Positions 23,311 through 35,470 of a stretch of 64,000 nt of DNA are shown here, in pieces. A program made the translations under genes and the position numbers. The stretch's first letter is position 1, and the number at the start of each line of letters is the position of its first letter. A model generated the notes under the pieces. The model was given only the letters and a program-made list of their open reading frames with translations, was not told the DNA's origin and searched no databases. This stretch comes from Latrodectus hesperus (lineage: Eukaryota; Arthropoda; Arachnida; Araneae; Theridiidae), in contig CM075850.1 in assembly GCA_037975125.1 (NCBI GenBank), positions 130,486,181-130,550,180 of the forward strand, given 5' to 3'.

Positions 23311-23835
23311 AACCAAATCCCATTTTTATAGTACTTCTCTGGAACACTTCATAGTAGCCTTCATAGAATCCTCCAAAAAAAGAGGCCAAATGTGAGGAAT
23401 CCCAAGAATTCATCGATACAGATGTTCAAAAAGTAATGCCCCATTCATTTTCTGTTAAACACGAATGGGGCTCTGGGCTTATGCTTTGTTGTAAATAGGT
23501 TTGGCTTTTACTTCTGGTAAATATATGTAGTAGTTCGGAATCCATATTTGAAACAGTTTGTACCTGTTAAATTAAAATCGAATACAGAAAGTGACCATAA
23601 TGAGTCAATTTCAAGCAATGTTTGGTCACTATTTAATAGGTTACTGTAGTTTCGAATTGAGCATTTTGAATTTCGCAATGATTGCTTTTTCAAGGCGTTG
23701 AATTTATTCTATTTCAGTAATATTATTTTTAAGGCCAATAAAATATGTACATACAAATTTCTTTAAGAATATTAAATGACTCACAACACTAAATAGAAAA
23801 TGGAAAAAATTAAACTGCCTAAAATGTAGTGTCTT
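23311..23835. other. Non-coding sequence with a worn SINE A trace
   Basis: Near 23520-23600 'gtagtagttcggaatccata' and 'aaagtgaccataa' look like a decayed SINE A body. The piece 'gttcaaaaagtaatgcccc' near 23428 resembles transposon-end sequence, but no partner end was found. No gene is supported. Confidence 0.35.
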
Positions 23836-24405
23836 TTGAATTCCCCTTGTAACATATATAATCTAAACAAATGTATAGCAAAGTATCTATATTGTAATAT
23901 ATATAATAAGCGGATTTCCCGAAAATTTTTCATATCCTGCTTCAGTTTCTTTTTATTTACTACAATGACAAACAAAATATTCTATTTTAAAAATTCTATC
24001 TGTTCTAAACAGTTTTTATATCTACTAATTACTAAGTTTATGAAAAGTGTTATAAATACCGACGTAATTTCCATACACTGTTTTTTTTTTTCGAGCATAA
24101 TTACTGCTGTTTGTTCCACTTTTGACATGCCATTGAATGTAACTGGAATTGTAACCGATGACAACCAGTCTTGCGTGACATTTAATGAGGATTTCTTCTT
24201 TTCTGTACAAAACTGTGGCAACACTTTCGCTTTTTGTCCTGTCATTGAAAGTGAGAAGCCTTGCGATGCCGTGTTCTTATTCAAATATTCCTTAAGAACA
24301 TGCAAGAATCGGGTGTGGTCGTATTTAGGCTATCATAACGTAATCCCATTCATAGTATTCTTTCATGGAAATGTTATTTTTGAGAAGTTCTATGTTACGC
24401 AATGA
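23836..24405 (+). other. Longest ORF in the window, 189 codons (unassigned)
   Basis: This plus-strand frame is open for 189 codons. The first half is low-complexity (Tyr, Asn, Phe, Lys-rich), while the second half (from about 24110) has an ordinary residue mix with several cysteines. A 107-codon frame is open on the opposite strand (23982-24305), also with a protein-like mix. I recognise no domain in either. A decayed transposase or other repeat-derived reading frame is possible; it could also be chance. No splice sites or polyadenylation signal single out either strand. Confidence 0.2.
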
Positions 24406-24600
24406 TTAAAGCAGATTCTTTTTTCTTGTGATATCTTTTGCAACTTTGAAGTAACTGTCATTCCAAGTAATTAGCATTTTTGTTATTTTAAACACAAAAG
24501 TTCACATGTCGAATCTTTTCACATTAAATGAAAAATTTTTTTTAGTATTCATAATTTTTGTTTTGAAGCACATTTAAAAAATCAGCAATTTTTCTCTTTA

Positions 24601-24958
24601 TACAATTTTCTCATTATACATTATTATTTTTTTCCAACGGTGGGCACACTTGGGTGACGAACCCTATGCCACAACAAGGCCAGAAACTGCTACTCATTTG
24701 TCGTTACCCAGCGAGCACCTGTGAACAAAGTCACGGAGGCGAGTAGCGTTGCCCACGCCATACCAACACAAAACCGTTTATAGGGTGGGCCACATTCATA
24801 CAACATCACAGAAGAAAGAACAGAGAAATACAGAGAACAGAGAAGGAAAGAAACATCCATGTCCGAACCGGGATTTGAACCCGGGACCAACAGCTCAGGA
24901 GTCAGGAACGCTAACCACTCAGCCATCGGTCGGCCTATAAAAATACAATTTTTTTCAT
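24601..24958 (-). mobile_element. SINE family C, minus strand
   Basis: Read on the minus strand, a tRNA-like head starts near 24934: 'ggctgagtggttagcgttcc' (A-box region), then 'cccgggttcaaatcccgg' (a strong B box). The body includes 'ctctgttctctgtatttctc' and 'cctataaacggttttgtgtt', and ends near 24640. 'tacaattttctcat' (24601-24614) and 'tacaatttttttcat' (24944-24958) are a possible target-site duplication. The head is too altered to be called a working tRNA gene. Confidence 0.75.
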
Positions 24959-26861
24959 CGTTTGGCCCATCTGTATGCAAATTTGTTAACATTTCTTCAC
25001 ATGCATGTGTATATAAATGTATTTATACATATGTGTATATAATGTAATGTATAAAGGAAAACTGTGTTGTATAAAAAACTTAAATGTGCTAAAAATGTGA
25101 GGTATAATTTTTTCTCAAAAAAGAGATGAATGTAATAGCAATGTTTTATCAATACTTAAAGAAAATATTTTAACAAAATAATAATGATAGTTGTTATTTT
25201 GATGAGTTAATATTTTCTTGGTTATTTTATTTATGTTTTTAATCAACGTAATGTGTTTATTATGACTTAATACGCAAGTTATAAAATTACTATGAAATTG
25301 ATATAAAAACAATTGTAATTTTATTATTCAAAATATTTGAATTATCACAGGAACCTGATATGATTTATTTGCATTTTAGGAAGAAAAACTTTGACTAATA
25401 TTATCTATGCAGAAATATTAATACAAATCAGAATACTTATAAATTTTTTTCATTTTATGATTAGAAGAATAAACAGTCAAATTATGTTATGAGTATTTTA
25501 AGTTAAATTTATCTTAATTTATATTTATTCTATTAATAAAATAAATATTAACTCTTCCACTCATTCTTAAATTGTGCCAAAACTTGAGACCTTTAATAGT
25601 ATAGCTTATTCCAGCGGAATAAAAAAACAAGAATAAATTTTAAACAACTTTGGTGATTTAATATTTTCTTGTTATATTGTGAAATTTTGTTAAAAATTTT
25701 CTAATTAATCAATAATATTTTTTTGGTCAAATTACTTTCAATTGATAGAAGCCGTTGAGACATATTTAATATTAAAAAAATATTTATATGTTCATTCTAC
25801 ATAATATAATGTATAAAGTTCATTGTCCTGGAACTTTCATTTAAATGAATAAAAGTTGAAAGGAAAAAAATGAAAGGAGAAAGATCCCGAACGAACATTT
25901 TTAGGGGAAAAACTCTTAAGAATAAATTGAGAACAAATAGAACTTGTGGAGATATTTCTTAGAAAATAGGTTTTTTTTTTATTTACTTATTCATGCATAT
26001 TGTTTTGTATTCTAACGATGATTGATACTGAGAATTTTATCATTTATTTTTTAAAATAAATTTTAGAAATCGTCTTATTATGTCAAAAGTAAATAAATTT
26101 GGAAGTCTTAAATCTATATCAGTGATATTGTATCGTTTGAAACTTCCTTTGTCTCGTTATCGTTTGACTTCTAAATAAGTTTACAAACGATTTTAGGAAA
26201 AATCTTTAGTTGACTATTTGGTTTATTATTGCATGCTACTTTATTCAAACAAATATGTCAAAGTATGTTATGACTCATGAATTTTTATGTGGTAAATTAT
26301 TCATTATTGTTATATTATAATTTGCTTAACTAAGAAGTTAATTTATAATTACATAATTAAAATTCAGTATTAATAAAGATAATGAACTTTATCGTATATA
26401 ACTAGTTTTTCGAATATTTGTTCCTAATTCTCATTAGTTTGTCATTATTTTCGTAATCTAATAAAGTCTTGAAAAAAGAATTCACTTCATTAAGAAAATA
26501 AATCATTTCATTACTTACATTCAATGATTTTTTAATTGGATTTCAATAAACCAAAATCTTAACTGGTCATGTAATTTGATTATGTGCCGATGTCTATGTC
26601 GTCAGTTTGGAAAATAAAAAAACTACCCTAGACCATTGAGAAGACCAGAAAATAGTTTTAAAACTACTATCTTTATAATTTATTTAAACGCAACAAAATG
26701 CCGCTAGTGAGAAATGTAGTGTGATCGTATAGTAATGAAAGAAGAGTAAATGATAGACTTTTGTGGCATCACTTTTGTGGAGCTGAAAATTTTCTTCCAA
26801 AACAAATCTAAATTGTTTTCAAAAGTGTACTTGCATTGAGATTTGCGTAGAACCTGACTAA
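24959..26861. other. Non-coding AT-rich stretch
   Basis: No gene is supported; extremely AT-rich with long homopolymers. Short minus-strand frames (for example 25115-25312) are low-complexity. Confidence 0.5.
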
Positions 26862-26989
26862 AGCAGGGGAAGGGGTAGTTACCCCGGGCCCTCATTTCAG
26901 AAGGCCCCTCAAATTGAATAGAATGGTTTACCAAATCCAATAGAAAGTTTGTTGTGAAGCAAAGGGGAGGGGGGGTTTCCCCGGGCCCC
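26862..26989. repeat. Pair of G/C-rich hairpin-forming repeats
   Basis: Two related segments, 26862-26892 and 26958-26989, carry a G run, a short spacer, a C run and then CCGGGCCC: 'ggggtagttaccccgggccc' and 'gggggtttccccgggccc'. Each G-run/C-run pair can fold as a hairpin. They lie about 96 bases apart in very AT-rich DNA and look like ends or internal repeats of a small transposable element I cannot name. Confidence 0.6.
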
Positions 26990-29153
26990 AGTTGAGCTAA
27001 GTATGGCCCTGGTTTTGGGCTACAATCTCCTGATTTTGCTGTAAATTTGTCACTATCGCAGAATATCTAGAGAGATTGAAAATGATTACGTGAACATCTT
27101 ATCTAATTAGGGACATTCGTTAAAGCAATTATTTTCTTTAAGATGCGATAAAAAAATAAAACGATAACTAAAATTTTTTTAGTTGGATCTGTAAGATGCA
27201 GAGCCACTGGTTAAATATATGATCAAGTCGAAGATCATAGTGATGCCTATAAAATTCTCTACCCTACCATTGGCTTATCGTGGTGTCATATGGAAGGAAA
27301 GATGCAAACTCAGATGTCAACCTCGTCATTGCTCGTGTCTCAATATGGCGCATCTATATGCTGCGGCTTCGATCGGTCGTTATTAATGGTGGTTAATTAG
27401 TAAAATAACATCTTATTTATTTGTGGGATTGCTTTAAGGAATTGAATAAGTTGCATAAGTTTGTGTGCTGTTGTCAAGAGTACAGGATTTGTGTAGACGT
27501 AATGGAACGAATAGTGTGATAAAGATTTCTTACATTGCCATTTGTAATCTCCAAATGTTTTTAACTTCTCAGTAAAAGTGTTCGTGTATAATTTTAGCTG
27601 TTTGCTATACAGTTATACTTAGACAAAATAACATTATTTCTTTATTATTTAATTTTGAAAATGGCTTATTTTTTGAATGGTTTTTTAAACAGTTTTTAAA
27701 TTTGTTTTATGAAAAACTTGGAAATATAATACATTCCGGAAGTAGATCTAAAATAAGATGAAATTAATATAATTCATATGATACTTTTCAATAAACAAGT
27801 TGATTTTTATTTCGAAATTTATTAACCTTGATGATTTTAAATCTAATATAAAGGCAAAGAAATTTAAAGTTTTCGTAATAAAAAAAATAAATAAAAAGCT
27901 TTTTGAATCATCAAAGCCGAAAGATAGGAATCGAATTCATGAATTGTTGAACTGTAAACTATAAAGTATTTTACTATTACTATTTTTACTATTTCGGCTA
28001 TTAACCTTGAAATAGCTGGATTTTATTGATAGCGGTATTCTCCTTTGCTGTAAAATCATTTTAAGTTTTTATAAGATCGTTGACTCGGCGAGAGATTTTA
28101 ATCTTCCTTTTCAAATTCTATGTGCGTAGGAATTATCTATTCTTAATGAATTTTTTTTTACATTATAATAATAAATTTGATGAAATATATTTAAGTAATG
28201 TACAACTCGTTTGAGCAGACGATTTCATGATAAAAGAATCCTGTCAAGATAGAAATATCGATGTCGTGCGGGTGTACAATAAATTAATTTCATGAATGGA
28301 TTATTCTCTATAAATGGCAAAAATACTTTAGTGGATCATACACCCACTACGTATTATTAATATTGCCACTTGTATTATTTAAATCTTAATTTATAAAACT
28401 TCCTTAAAGCAGACGTTTAGAAAATTTAAAAGCACAGAAATGTATCAGAGCTCGTTCTTTAATATATTATGTTTGGAACGAGGATAACTCGTCTTCTATT
28501 CACAAAATCGTTTTCAATCGAAAAATCGTTTGCGTTTAACTAGTTTCAAATTATCAATTGTGTTTTAAAAATTTTCATCGTTGAACTTTATTGCAGTTAG
28601 TATCTGCGCAAAGAAAGCTGATATAATTGACAATTATTCCTTTTAGAACAAAATCGCTTATCTAAAACGCATAAACATTCCAAATTTAATTTGAACGCTC
28701 GTTAAAATGACGTGTAACTAGATAACTTAATAAAATGAATTTGTACTAAAAATACTTTACCAAAATCCTTTCAAATTTTTCTTACTTAAAATTATATTTT
28801 ATATCGAAATTTTTTTATCCGTTTTATATTTTTAGTTTGAAGAGTTCTAAATGTCGTAATAAGAATTTTTAATTTTTGAAACCAAAATTGGGTTACTTAT
28901 TGGGCAATTTTACTCCTTAACAAAGTATCAGATTGAAAGATTTATGCTTATAAACAACTTTATTTACCAAAGAACATTCTTAATATCGAGATATCTAAAA
29001 TTTCTATCAAAAAGTCTCCCAAGTAAATATTTTTTTATCTTCTGCATAGTCAATAAAGTAAATAATTTTGGAATGCAATCCACTCGCATTTTCCCCCCCC
29101 CTTCCGTCATAATGCGGACGTAAGCAACGGATGCCTGTCAACATTCCACTTTT
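26990..29153. other. Non-coding sequence
   Basis: No supported gene. About 27200-27400 is GC-richer and unassigned. A C9-type run near 29093 precedes the small ORF at 29154. Confidence 0.4.
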
Positions 29154-29339
29154 ATGGGTGCGATAAAAAATATCTGTAAAAGAAATATTTGTGCTTCGAT
29201 AGTGTTATTGATTATGATCTCACATGTCCTTAATTCCGAAATGAAATCGGAGAATAAATCTCTACTAGCCAAACTCATCATGAGCAAAGGGTTATCATCA
29301 ATGGGTTTTCAGAACAAGGACGGTCTAAGTCAATTCTAG
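29154..29339 (+). CDS. Candidate small secreted peptide (61 aa)
   Basis: An ATG-initiated frame of 61 codons has a signal-peptide-like N terminus: basic residues at about 5-11 (K, K, R), then a hydrophobic core 'CASIVLLIMISHVL' at 13-26, and a polar, lysine-rich remainder of about 33 residues without cysteines. An AATAAA lies at 29430-29435, about 90 bases past the stop. The composition is less AT-biased than surrounding frames. I recognise no neuropeptide or toxin family, and no basic cleavage site or amidation signal is evident. No paired exon was found, so it might be one exon of a longer gene, or chance. Confidence 0.33.
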   Translation: MGAIKNICKRNICASIVLLIMISHVLNSEMKSENKSLLAKLIMSKGLSSMGFQNKDGLSQF

Positions 29340-30559
29340 AGATGGGTTGGGTCTCTTATGAACTAGGAGTTGACAGATTATGAATGAAGGTTAAAGAAAC
29401 AGTTTTGAATTTCAAGAATTATGAAACTGAATAAAATTTTCCGATCGCTCTATTGAGTTCGAATTGTTTCGTGTATTTGTGGCTAAAAGAAAAAAAAATG
29501 AAAATATGATATAGAAAATGATATACAAATAGAATATTTTTTCACAAACGATTTGGTTGTAGTTTGTAGCTCGTATTTAAAATTTTTTCACACAATAGCA
29601 TTCTTCAAAGTTTATTAAATGAATTATCAATACGTTTATAAATTTATGTTTGTAAATGATTGATTATTGATATTCTGTAAATCGTAATAGTTATTTGTGA
29701 TTTTATAGATATAAGTACTCATCAATTAAATAAACATTTATGAACTAATTATCTGTGATAATTTTTTTGTGTCTTATAAAATTAAGGGAAAATCGTATTT
29801 AAAGCACACTAAGAAAAATTTATTAATCTATGTAAATTTTAATATTTATGCAATATAAGAGGGAGTAATGGATTTTTGAGATTGAATTTTATATCATATA
29901 TATATATTATACACGTTTATAAGATGCGAAAATAACTTTTAATTTGATTTAGCAGTCTTTATGACTGTTAATATTTTGTACAGGAAACGCGAAGTTTATC
30001 ACAAAAATAATGACTTAACTTTTATATTGATGCTTTATACAAGTGTTAATCTTTTGTTCATCTTAAAATTTTCGGTCTATCCTTTTTAAAAAAACAATGA
30101 AATATAGCATAATTCATCAAAAGATAAAATTTATCAGACTGTTTTTAAATAACAAAAGTATGACTTTTATGGCTGTTAGTGTCTCCCAATTTCAAATAAA
30201 AAAATTTAAAATTAGTTTTTTAATCTTAAAATTTCAAAGTTTTATTCAAAGTATTATTTACCAATAAAATATTTATGAAATGGAAAAGAATGATTCATTA
30301 TTATTTATGAATAATAAATTTAGTTGCTCACACATTCACTTTATGAGTAAGCGTCACTAGACCATATTAATCTAACTATATTTTTCATTTATAATTGTGA
30401 CTGTTAGATTTAAATGAATTTTCCCAAATTCTAAGCTATGCCACTCGAAGAAGTGAAGCTTATCAATAAACTGAGGTTATCTACTGAATTTGTTTTGGAA
30501 TGCTTTTATGAATTGCTAGAATTTTTAAAATAAAGATTTAGTATAGTCAACCGGTGAAT
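29340..30559. other. Non-coding AT-rich sequence
   Basis: No gene is supported. It contains the AATAAA at 29430 and a short TA tract near 29900. Confidence 0.45.
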
Positions 30560-30860
30560 TTCAGTTTTGTTCGCTTTCTTCTCTCTTTATTGGTACTACA
30601 GCCTAGAGTGGACTTCAGCCTGCTTTAGAATATCCCTCCAGATGGTTCTGTCCCGGACTTTAACTCCCCAATTGGAGACTTTTTATGTTTTAAGGTCCTA
30701 CAAGACATCAGCAAGCCATCTTTTTCTTGGTCAGTTGCTCATGGATTTCCAATGCAAGGTCTTAACAACTTGGTTATTAGGTGATTGCTCAATATGCCTA
30801 CAAGCCATGAAAATCTGTGCTTTGATGAATCTTACTATATAGCTCTTATCAATCTATATA
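30560..30860 (-). pseudogene. RTE/BovB-like LINE C-terminal tail, minus strand
   Basis: Read on the minus strand with stops, the sequence gives the typical end of an endonuclease/RT-type LINE: 'FMACRHIEQSP' (matching the GHV.RM..R region), then 'PRKRWLADVL', a 'DLKT' segment, 'VSNWGVKVRDRTIWRDILK' and finally 'QAEVHSRL' before the stop near 30600. This matches the known G(R)P..RW.D.V..DL..L...NW...A.DR..WR..V..AK.H.GL end. Several internal stops make it dead. Family naming is from recall of the motif and needs a search. Confidence 0.75.
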
Positions 30861-31084
30861 TAGTTAGTAATTTTACTATTTAGGTTGAGTCAGTCACTAG
30901 TTCTGATTCTCCAACAATTATTTAACTCTAATGGACCAAAAAAATTTTCTCAAGTATTTTCCGTTGAAAAATTAGTAAGTTATTTATATCTTGTTGTGTC
31001 AAAATCTTGGCCTCGCAGCCATATGTCTACTCAGTGGACGAATAATTGTTTTATACTCTTTTAGTATTAATTGCGCGACCCAGA
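30861..31084. other. Junction between two opposed LINE fragments
   Basis: About 220 bases between an RTE-like tail (minus strand) and an RNase H LINE (plus strand). No recognisable protein motif; it could hold the worn upstream part of either. Confidence 0.35.
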
Positions 31085-31655
31085 GGTGGCGGCATGGTGA
31101 CATAACTAAAATAGTACAACATCTTACTTATTTGAAAGCCAGTACCGATAGTCTTCCAGTGGGTCTCATGTTAACTGTGTATGGGAACGAAGTTGCGGAT
31201 CAGTTAGCCAAGAATGGAAGCCTACAGAATGTCATCATTGCGAGACTACTTGTCGTCCTCAGAAGCTGACCTCTAGGAGGTTATGATGGCTAGTCAATGC
31301 TACTTTTAGGGATACCATTCCTACCCCCGAATGGTACACATGCAAACATCCTGGTTCCGCACTTAGTGTCGGTAAACACAAGAGATGGCAGCCAAACGGC
31401 TTCTGACAGGACTTACGAAGTGGCCACCCTAGCTTGCTCAGAGAGCACGTCTTTGGTACCAAGGTCTACCCTCTCTGTTCCAAATGTCGAGTGGTTCAGG
31501 CCTCCCTATCTCATATTTTTCAGTTGCATTGGGTGTGAGAGAGGGGACATGGATTTGAAACCGGAGGTGGTGCTTGAGAGACTGACTATTTTTGGATTCA
31601 TGGGGCTGGTGTGATGGTACTGTCACGCCAGTCGGAGGATAAGCAACAACAACAA
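31085..31655 (+). pseudogene. Decayed LINE with RNase H end and (AAC)n tail
   Basis: Early in the segment 'GNEVADQLAKNGS' matches the RNase H GNE.AD.LAK block. Further on, with frame changes, 'TIPTPEWYTCKHPGSALS' and 'SHIFQLHWV' resemble the C-terminal stretch of the same class of LINE. The last bases are 'ggataagcaacaacaaca', a simple-repeat tail. Stops and shifts break the frame. The family looks related to the element at 9590-10300. Confidence 0.75.
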
Positions 31656-33674
31656 CAATTTAATTGCGCACTCGGGATACGGGTACGGATAAGAGAAACA
31701 TCAACGGTTCCTATTCAAAATTTTGCGATTATTTTCGTCTGAAATAGTCTTAAAAATTTATAATTGTACCTAAATTATTTATTAGCTTTAATTTATTTAA
31801 ATAATAGCATATAATAATTAGTTCTTTATGTCGGATTTTCGGTTAGTTTAATAACTTTTTTTTGCCGTTTGGCCCTATATGCATCATGTTTTGTGCTCTG
31901 CTGCCTTCCAGAACCCACTAGTTGGATCTAAGGACTAGCTGGAGTACCATTGTTTTAAAATGAAGGTCCTTGTACAATATACTCTCATAAGCAAGAAATT
32001 ATCATAATGTAGTGAAGAAATTCAATGTCCATCCAGTGCCCTATTGAAAACATTTATATGTTAAAAGGGCTATGAAATTAAAAGCTTAGAAAAAAATGAA
32101 ATTCAGGAAAAAAAAATCGATAATTCATTGAATGTCAAATAGATGATCAATTGATCAAAAGGAAAAGAATCAGAAAAAATCAGAACATTTAATTCTTAAA
32201 ACACAAAAAGTAAAAATTTGAAAAAGAAAATTTATTTCACACAAGTTAAATTAAAACAATCAAAGCGTAGATAAAAAACCGCTAAAATTAACTATTCTAA
32301 AAATCCTGCTAAAATTAACAAATGTTAAATTTAACATTGCAAAACGAAATAATAGCTGACAAAATCGATTTTAAATTTTACGCCTACAGTTAGCGACAGA
32401 TTTTAATTTATCACGGATTTGATTCCCACATAGACCTCGATTTTATATCGACTCTATGGTGCAAGTCTCGGTAAAGAATGAGCGATGAACGGCAAATAAT
32501 CAGTTAGCCTTACTTGTATTGAACACAACACTGCTTCTAGTAAGAACAATATCACCTATGAAAATGAATCACATAAAAAACATCACAATATATAAACACA
32601 CACTTAAAAATCGTATTTTAACTTCTAAGGTATTTTTGAGTAAAAATGCAAATTTCGTTCTTTTTCATCTTGATTTTACTTCCTAATTTTTCAAGTTTCA
32701 GCTATACACAAGTATAATCTATTTTAATTGCTTATTCGGATCTTTATTATGCGTATTACTTAGTACACAAACTTGAAAATAAACAACAAATTGAGCAGTG
32801 ACTTCTTTTTTTTTAAATAAAAATGTTGCGATCATCTTCTGTTACGTAGTTAGTAATTTGGGAATATTTTAACTTAGGGTGAGAAAGAGACAGCTGCTAT
32901 CGCAAAAAAATATTGCGTTATTTTGTTGTAAGATTTGATATTTTTTATCGCGAATAGATAACTAATCGCTTCCAAATATTTGCGATAAGCTCAATTTGAG
33001 GTTCATCCCCCCACACAGGTCATGAGGTAGGTACGTGAGGAAGAGACATTCTTTATCTTTCGTGTGCTAAATTCTTTTACAAAAGTCTCTTGGCATCTGA
33101 ATAAATATTTTGAAATTCATTCTAAAACAAAATGGTTTCATTAAATTTAAGATATCTGCTATAATTTAGGTTCTGGTACAAAAATTATGGATTTCAAATG
33201 CAAATCATTCTTTTGAGGAACTTATTTTTCTTTATTTACAAATACTTCTAATCTGTAAAATCATTATGCAATTTCATTTTCCTTTTTTCTTTTTAAATGC
33301 TTTTTCAAGAGTATCTAATTGCTAAAAATAGTAACTCTCAATTTTGAATTTAAAAAAAAATAATCATGGTTTCTGCCATACACTTTAAAATTAATTTTAA
33401 ATAATTTATATGCATCTCCAATTTTGGTCTCAACCTGGATTGTGATAGATGGTTGCTCTTTGGAAGGAGAGGTTTCAAGTTCGATGCTAGCCACTGTTGA
33501 AGCACGGGAAATGTGCTTGCTAAAACAGAAATAAAAGCATTTTCTACGGCATGTAAGAGCTTCAAACGTTTATTTCTTACCTTGTGACTTGAGAATGCAT
33601 CTCTATTTTTGAAATATTCTCATAGAGGGCTCTTATATGCAATGTAGTTAAACACCTTACACCAGTTCTCGTCT
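31656..33674. other. Non-coding sequence with one worn SINE A trace
   Basis: About 32395-32500 has a faint SINE A pattern ('ggatttgattcccacatag', 'gagcgatgaacggcaaa'). A G/C patch near 33005-33040 is unassigned. No gene is supported. Confidence 0.4.
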
Positions 33675-33880
33675 CTTAGAATGTCTAGTCAAGCTGGCAG
33701 CCGAATGGTTAGCGCTCTTGCCTTCGGTTCAACAGTTCGTGGGTTCGAATCCCACCTTGGGCATGGATGTTTGTACTGGTTCGAAATCCACTTTAAGCCG
33801 TAGGTCCCGGTCTAATTAGCCCTCGTGTGCAAAAAATGACCGTTGAGCGACAAACAAACCAAACCAAACCTTAGAATGTC
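33675..33880 (+). mobile_element. SINE family A, well-preserved, perfect 11-bp TSD
   Basis: 'cttagaatgtc' at 33675-33685 is repeated at 33870-33880. The element (33686-33869) has the family landmarks: 'tggcagccgaatggttagcg', 'gtgggttcgaatcccacc', 'gtcccggtctaattagccct', and 'gaccgttgagcgacaaac' followed by (AAACC)n. Confidence 0.95.
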
Positions 33881-34934
33881 CAATGAGCTGTACCTAGCCC
33901 TGAGTTGAGCTTTATCAGATAATGGAAACAACTGGATGGAAGTCTGCGTAAATTAGAAGCAAAAGACCCCTAATATTGACTTGCCAGTTCCAGAGATATC
34001 ATTTCACTTGGAAGACAGTGCGACCACGGCATATTTAATACTTTATATTTAATTCATAATTCATACTCTAATTTCACTTTAACAACTCACATCTTTTACA
34101 GGATTTTTCAACGTAAAATTTCTCTATCTTTTTTCCCTTTAAATTTTATTTTAGCATTTTTTAATTTGATTCTATGATTCAGAAATTCTTATTGCTTTTC
34201 CATTATTTTTATTTCTATAAATAGTAACAAAAAAGAATCACATAGACTTTGAAACTATATTGATTTGTGTTCTTATTTTCTCGTAAATTTTCGACATTTT
34301 CACATAATTAATAATGTAAAAGGTATATACAAAGTTTTGATTTATTTGAAGCCTCCAGAATATGTTTTTATTCATCACTCATTGTGGCTTTGCGTGACTA
34401 CTTATTAAAGAGGGCCCCTAAAAATCGATCATCGCCGATGTGAGTATACGAATCTCTTCACAGTAATTTACAGAGTAAGCAAAAAGTAAATATGCTTAGC
34501 TGCGTGTACATGCGTAATCCAGATTATGAATAAAATATATCTTTACGCATTTCGCAGTAATTTGTTTTATGGAAGCGTTCTTGTTTCGATTTATTCGGAT
34601 CGAGGTACAGGAAGCTGGAAACAAAGGGAGGTTGGGGAAGATCCTGCTGAGTCAACACAGCTGGAAGTCGAATTCCATTGGAGCGAAATTGCAAATCATT
34701 TCGGTTTCATCTTGCTAAATGAGAACTGTAAAAATACAGCTATATATTTTTTTCTTGGCAGTGTGCTTTGAAATTTATTCTAGGTGGAATAATGTGGCGT
34801 TTGGATAACATTTTGCCACCGAAATGATTTTGCTTTTAGTTCTAATTATAGTAGCTGCAATGAAAAATTTTAAAAAAAACTTCGAGGAAATTTTATTTTA
34901 AATTTCGAAATAGTTTCCTTTGCAGTAATCTTAA
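33881..34934. other. Non-coding sequence, one doubtful ORF
   Basis: An 81-codon plus-strand frame at 34526-34771 has a protein-like middle ('RGTGSWKQREVGEDPAEST') following an acceptor-like 'cgaggtacag'. I see no donor or domain and do not call it a gene. Confidence 0.3.
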
Positions 34935-35470
34935 CTGCAGGTGTTAGCAATCCGCTTTCTGTTCAACATTTCGTCAGTTCGATTCCTACTTCTGGAGTAA
35001 ATCTTTGTAATGCTTTCGATTCCCCTTTAAAATGTAGATGGCAGGTCACTGGTCTATTGATAGGATAGCATTTTTCGGAGCGTAAGTTCCTTGGTTCGAT
35101 CCTAACCACAGTTGAACAATGAGCAATAAATGGTACGCTTATGACTTCTGCATGCAAGTCGGTCGAGGTGGATGCTTGGGAGTTTCCCGGGTCTGACCCT
35201 TGTGAATACTGCCCACTATCTATGAGAAGTCCTACGATATCCAATTATTCGTATGGATGTTAAATCGCTTTACATCAGCCTTAGTCCGTAAGGTCTTCCA
35301 CAACTCAGTTTCATATTCTAGGCTCCAGTATAATCATGTGCAATTTCACAGCTTATGAATTCGATTCCATATCGTTTGTAGATCTTTGTAATGATTCGGA
35401 ATCCATACTAAAATCTCGAGTCTTGTTCATGTTAGCAATTTTATGGTAAAAATAATGGTGGACTGTCATG
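34935..35470 (+). repeat. Two worn SINE family A copies
   Basis: The first (34935-35070) keeps 'cagttcgattcctacttctg', 'taatgctttcgattcccct' and 'gatggcaggtcactggtcta'. The second (about 35310-35470) keeps 'atgaattcgattccat', 'taatgattcggaatccata' and 'gagtcttgttcatgttagca'. Both are old. The ORF between them on the minus strand (34963-35244) is a by-product. Confidence 0.6.

Noticed and set aside
24862..24936. Functional tRNA gene on the minus strand
   Set aside because: The B box is excellent, but the acceptor stem does not pair well and the sequence continues into a SINE body.
24749..25047. ORFs containing an 'EPGFEPGT' type peptide
   Set aside because: This is the translation of the SINE C B box (cccgggttcaaatcccgg) and not a protein.
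34318..34335. Possible first I-BAR coding exon ending in Gly-Ile-Tyr-Lys
   Set aside because: The codons 'ggtatatacaaa' fit, but the donor (GTTTTG) is poor and the upstream frame does not look like the expected N terminus.
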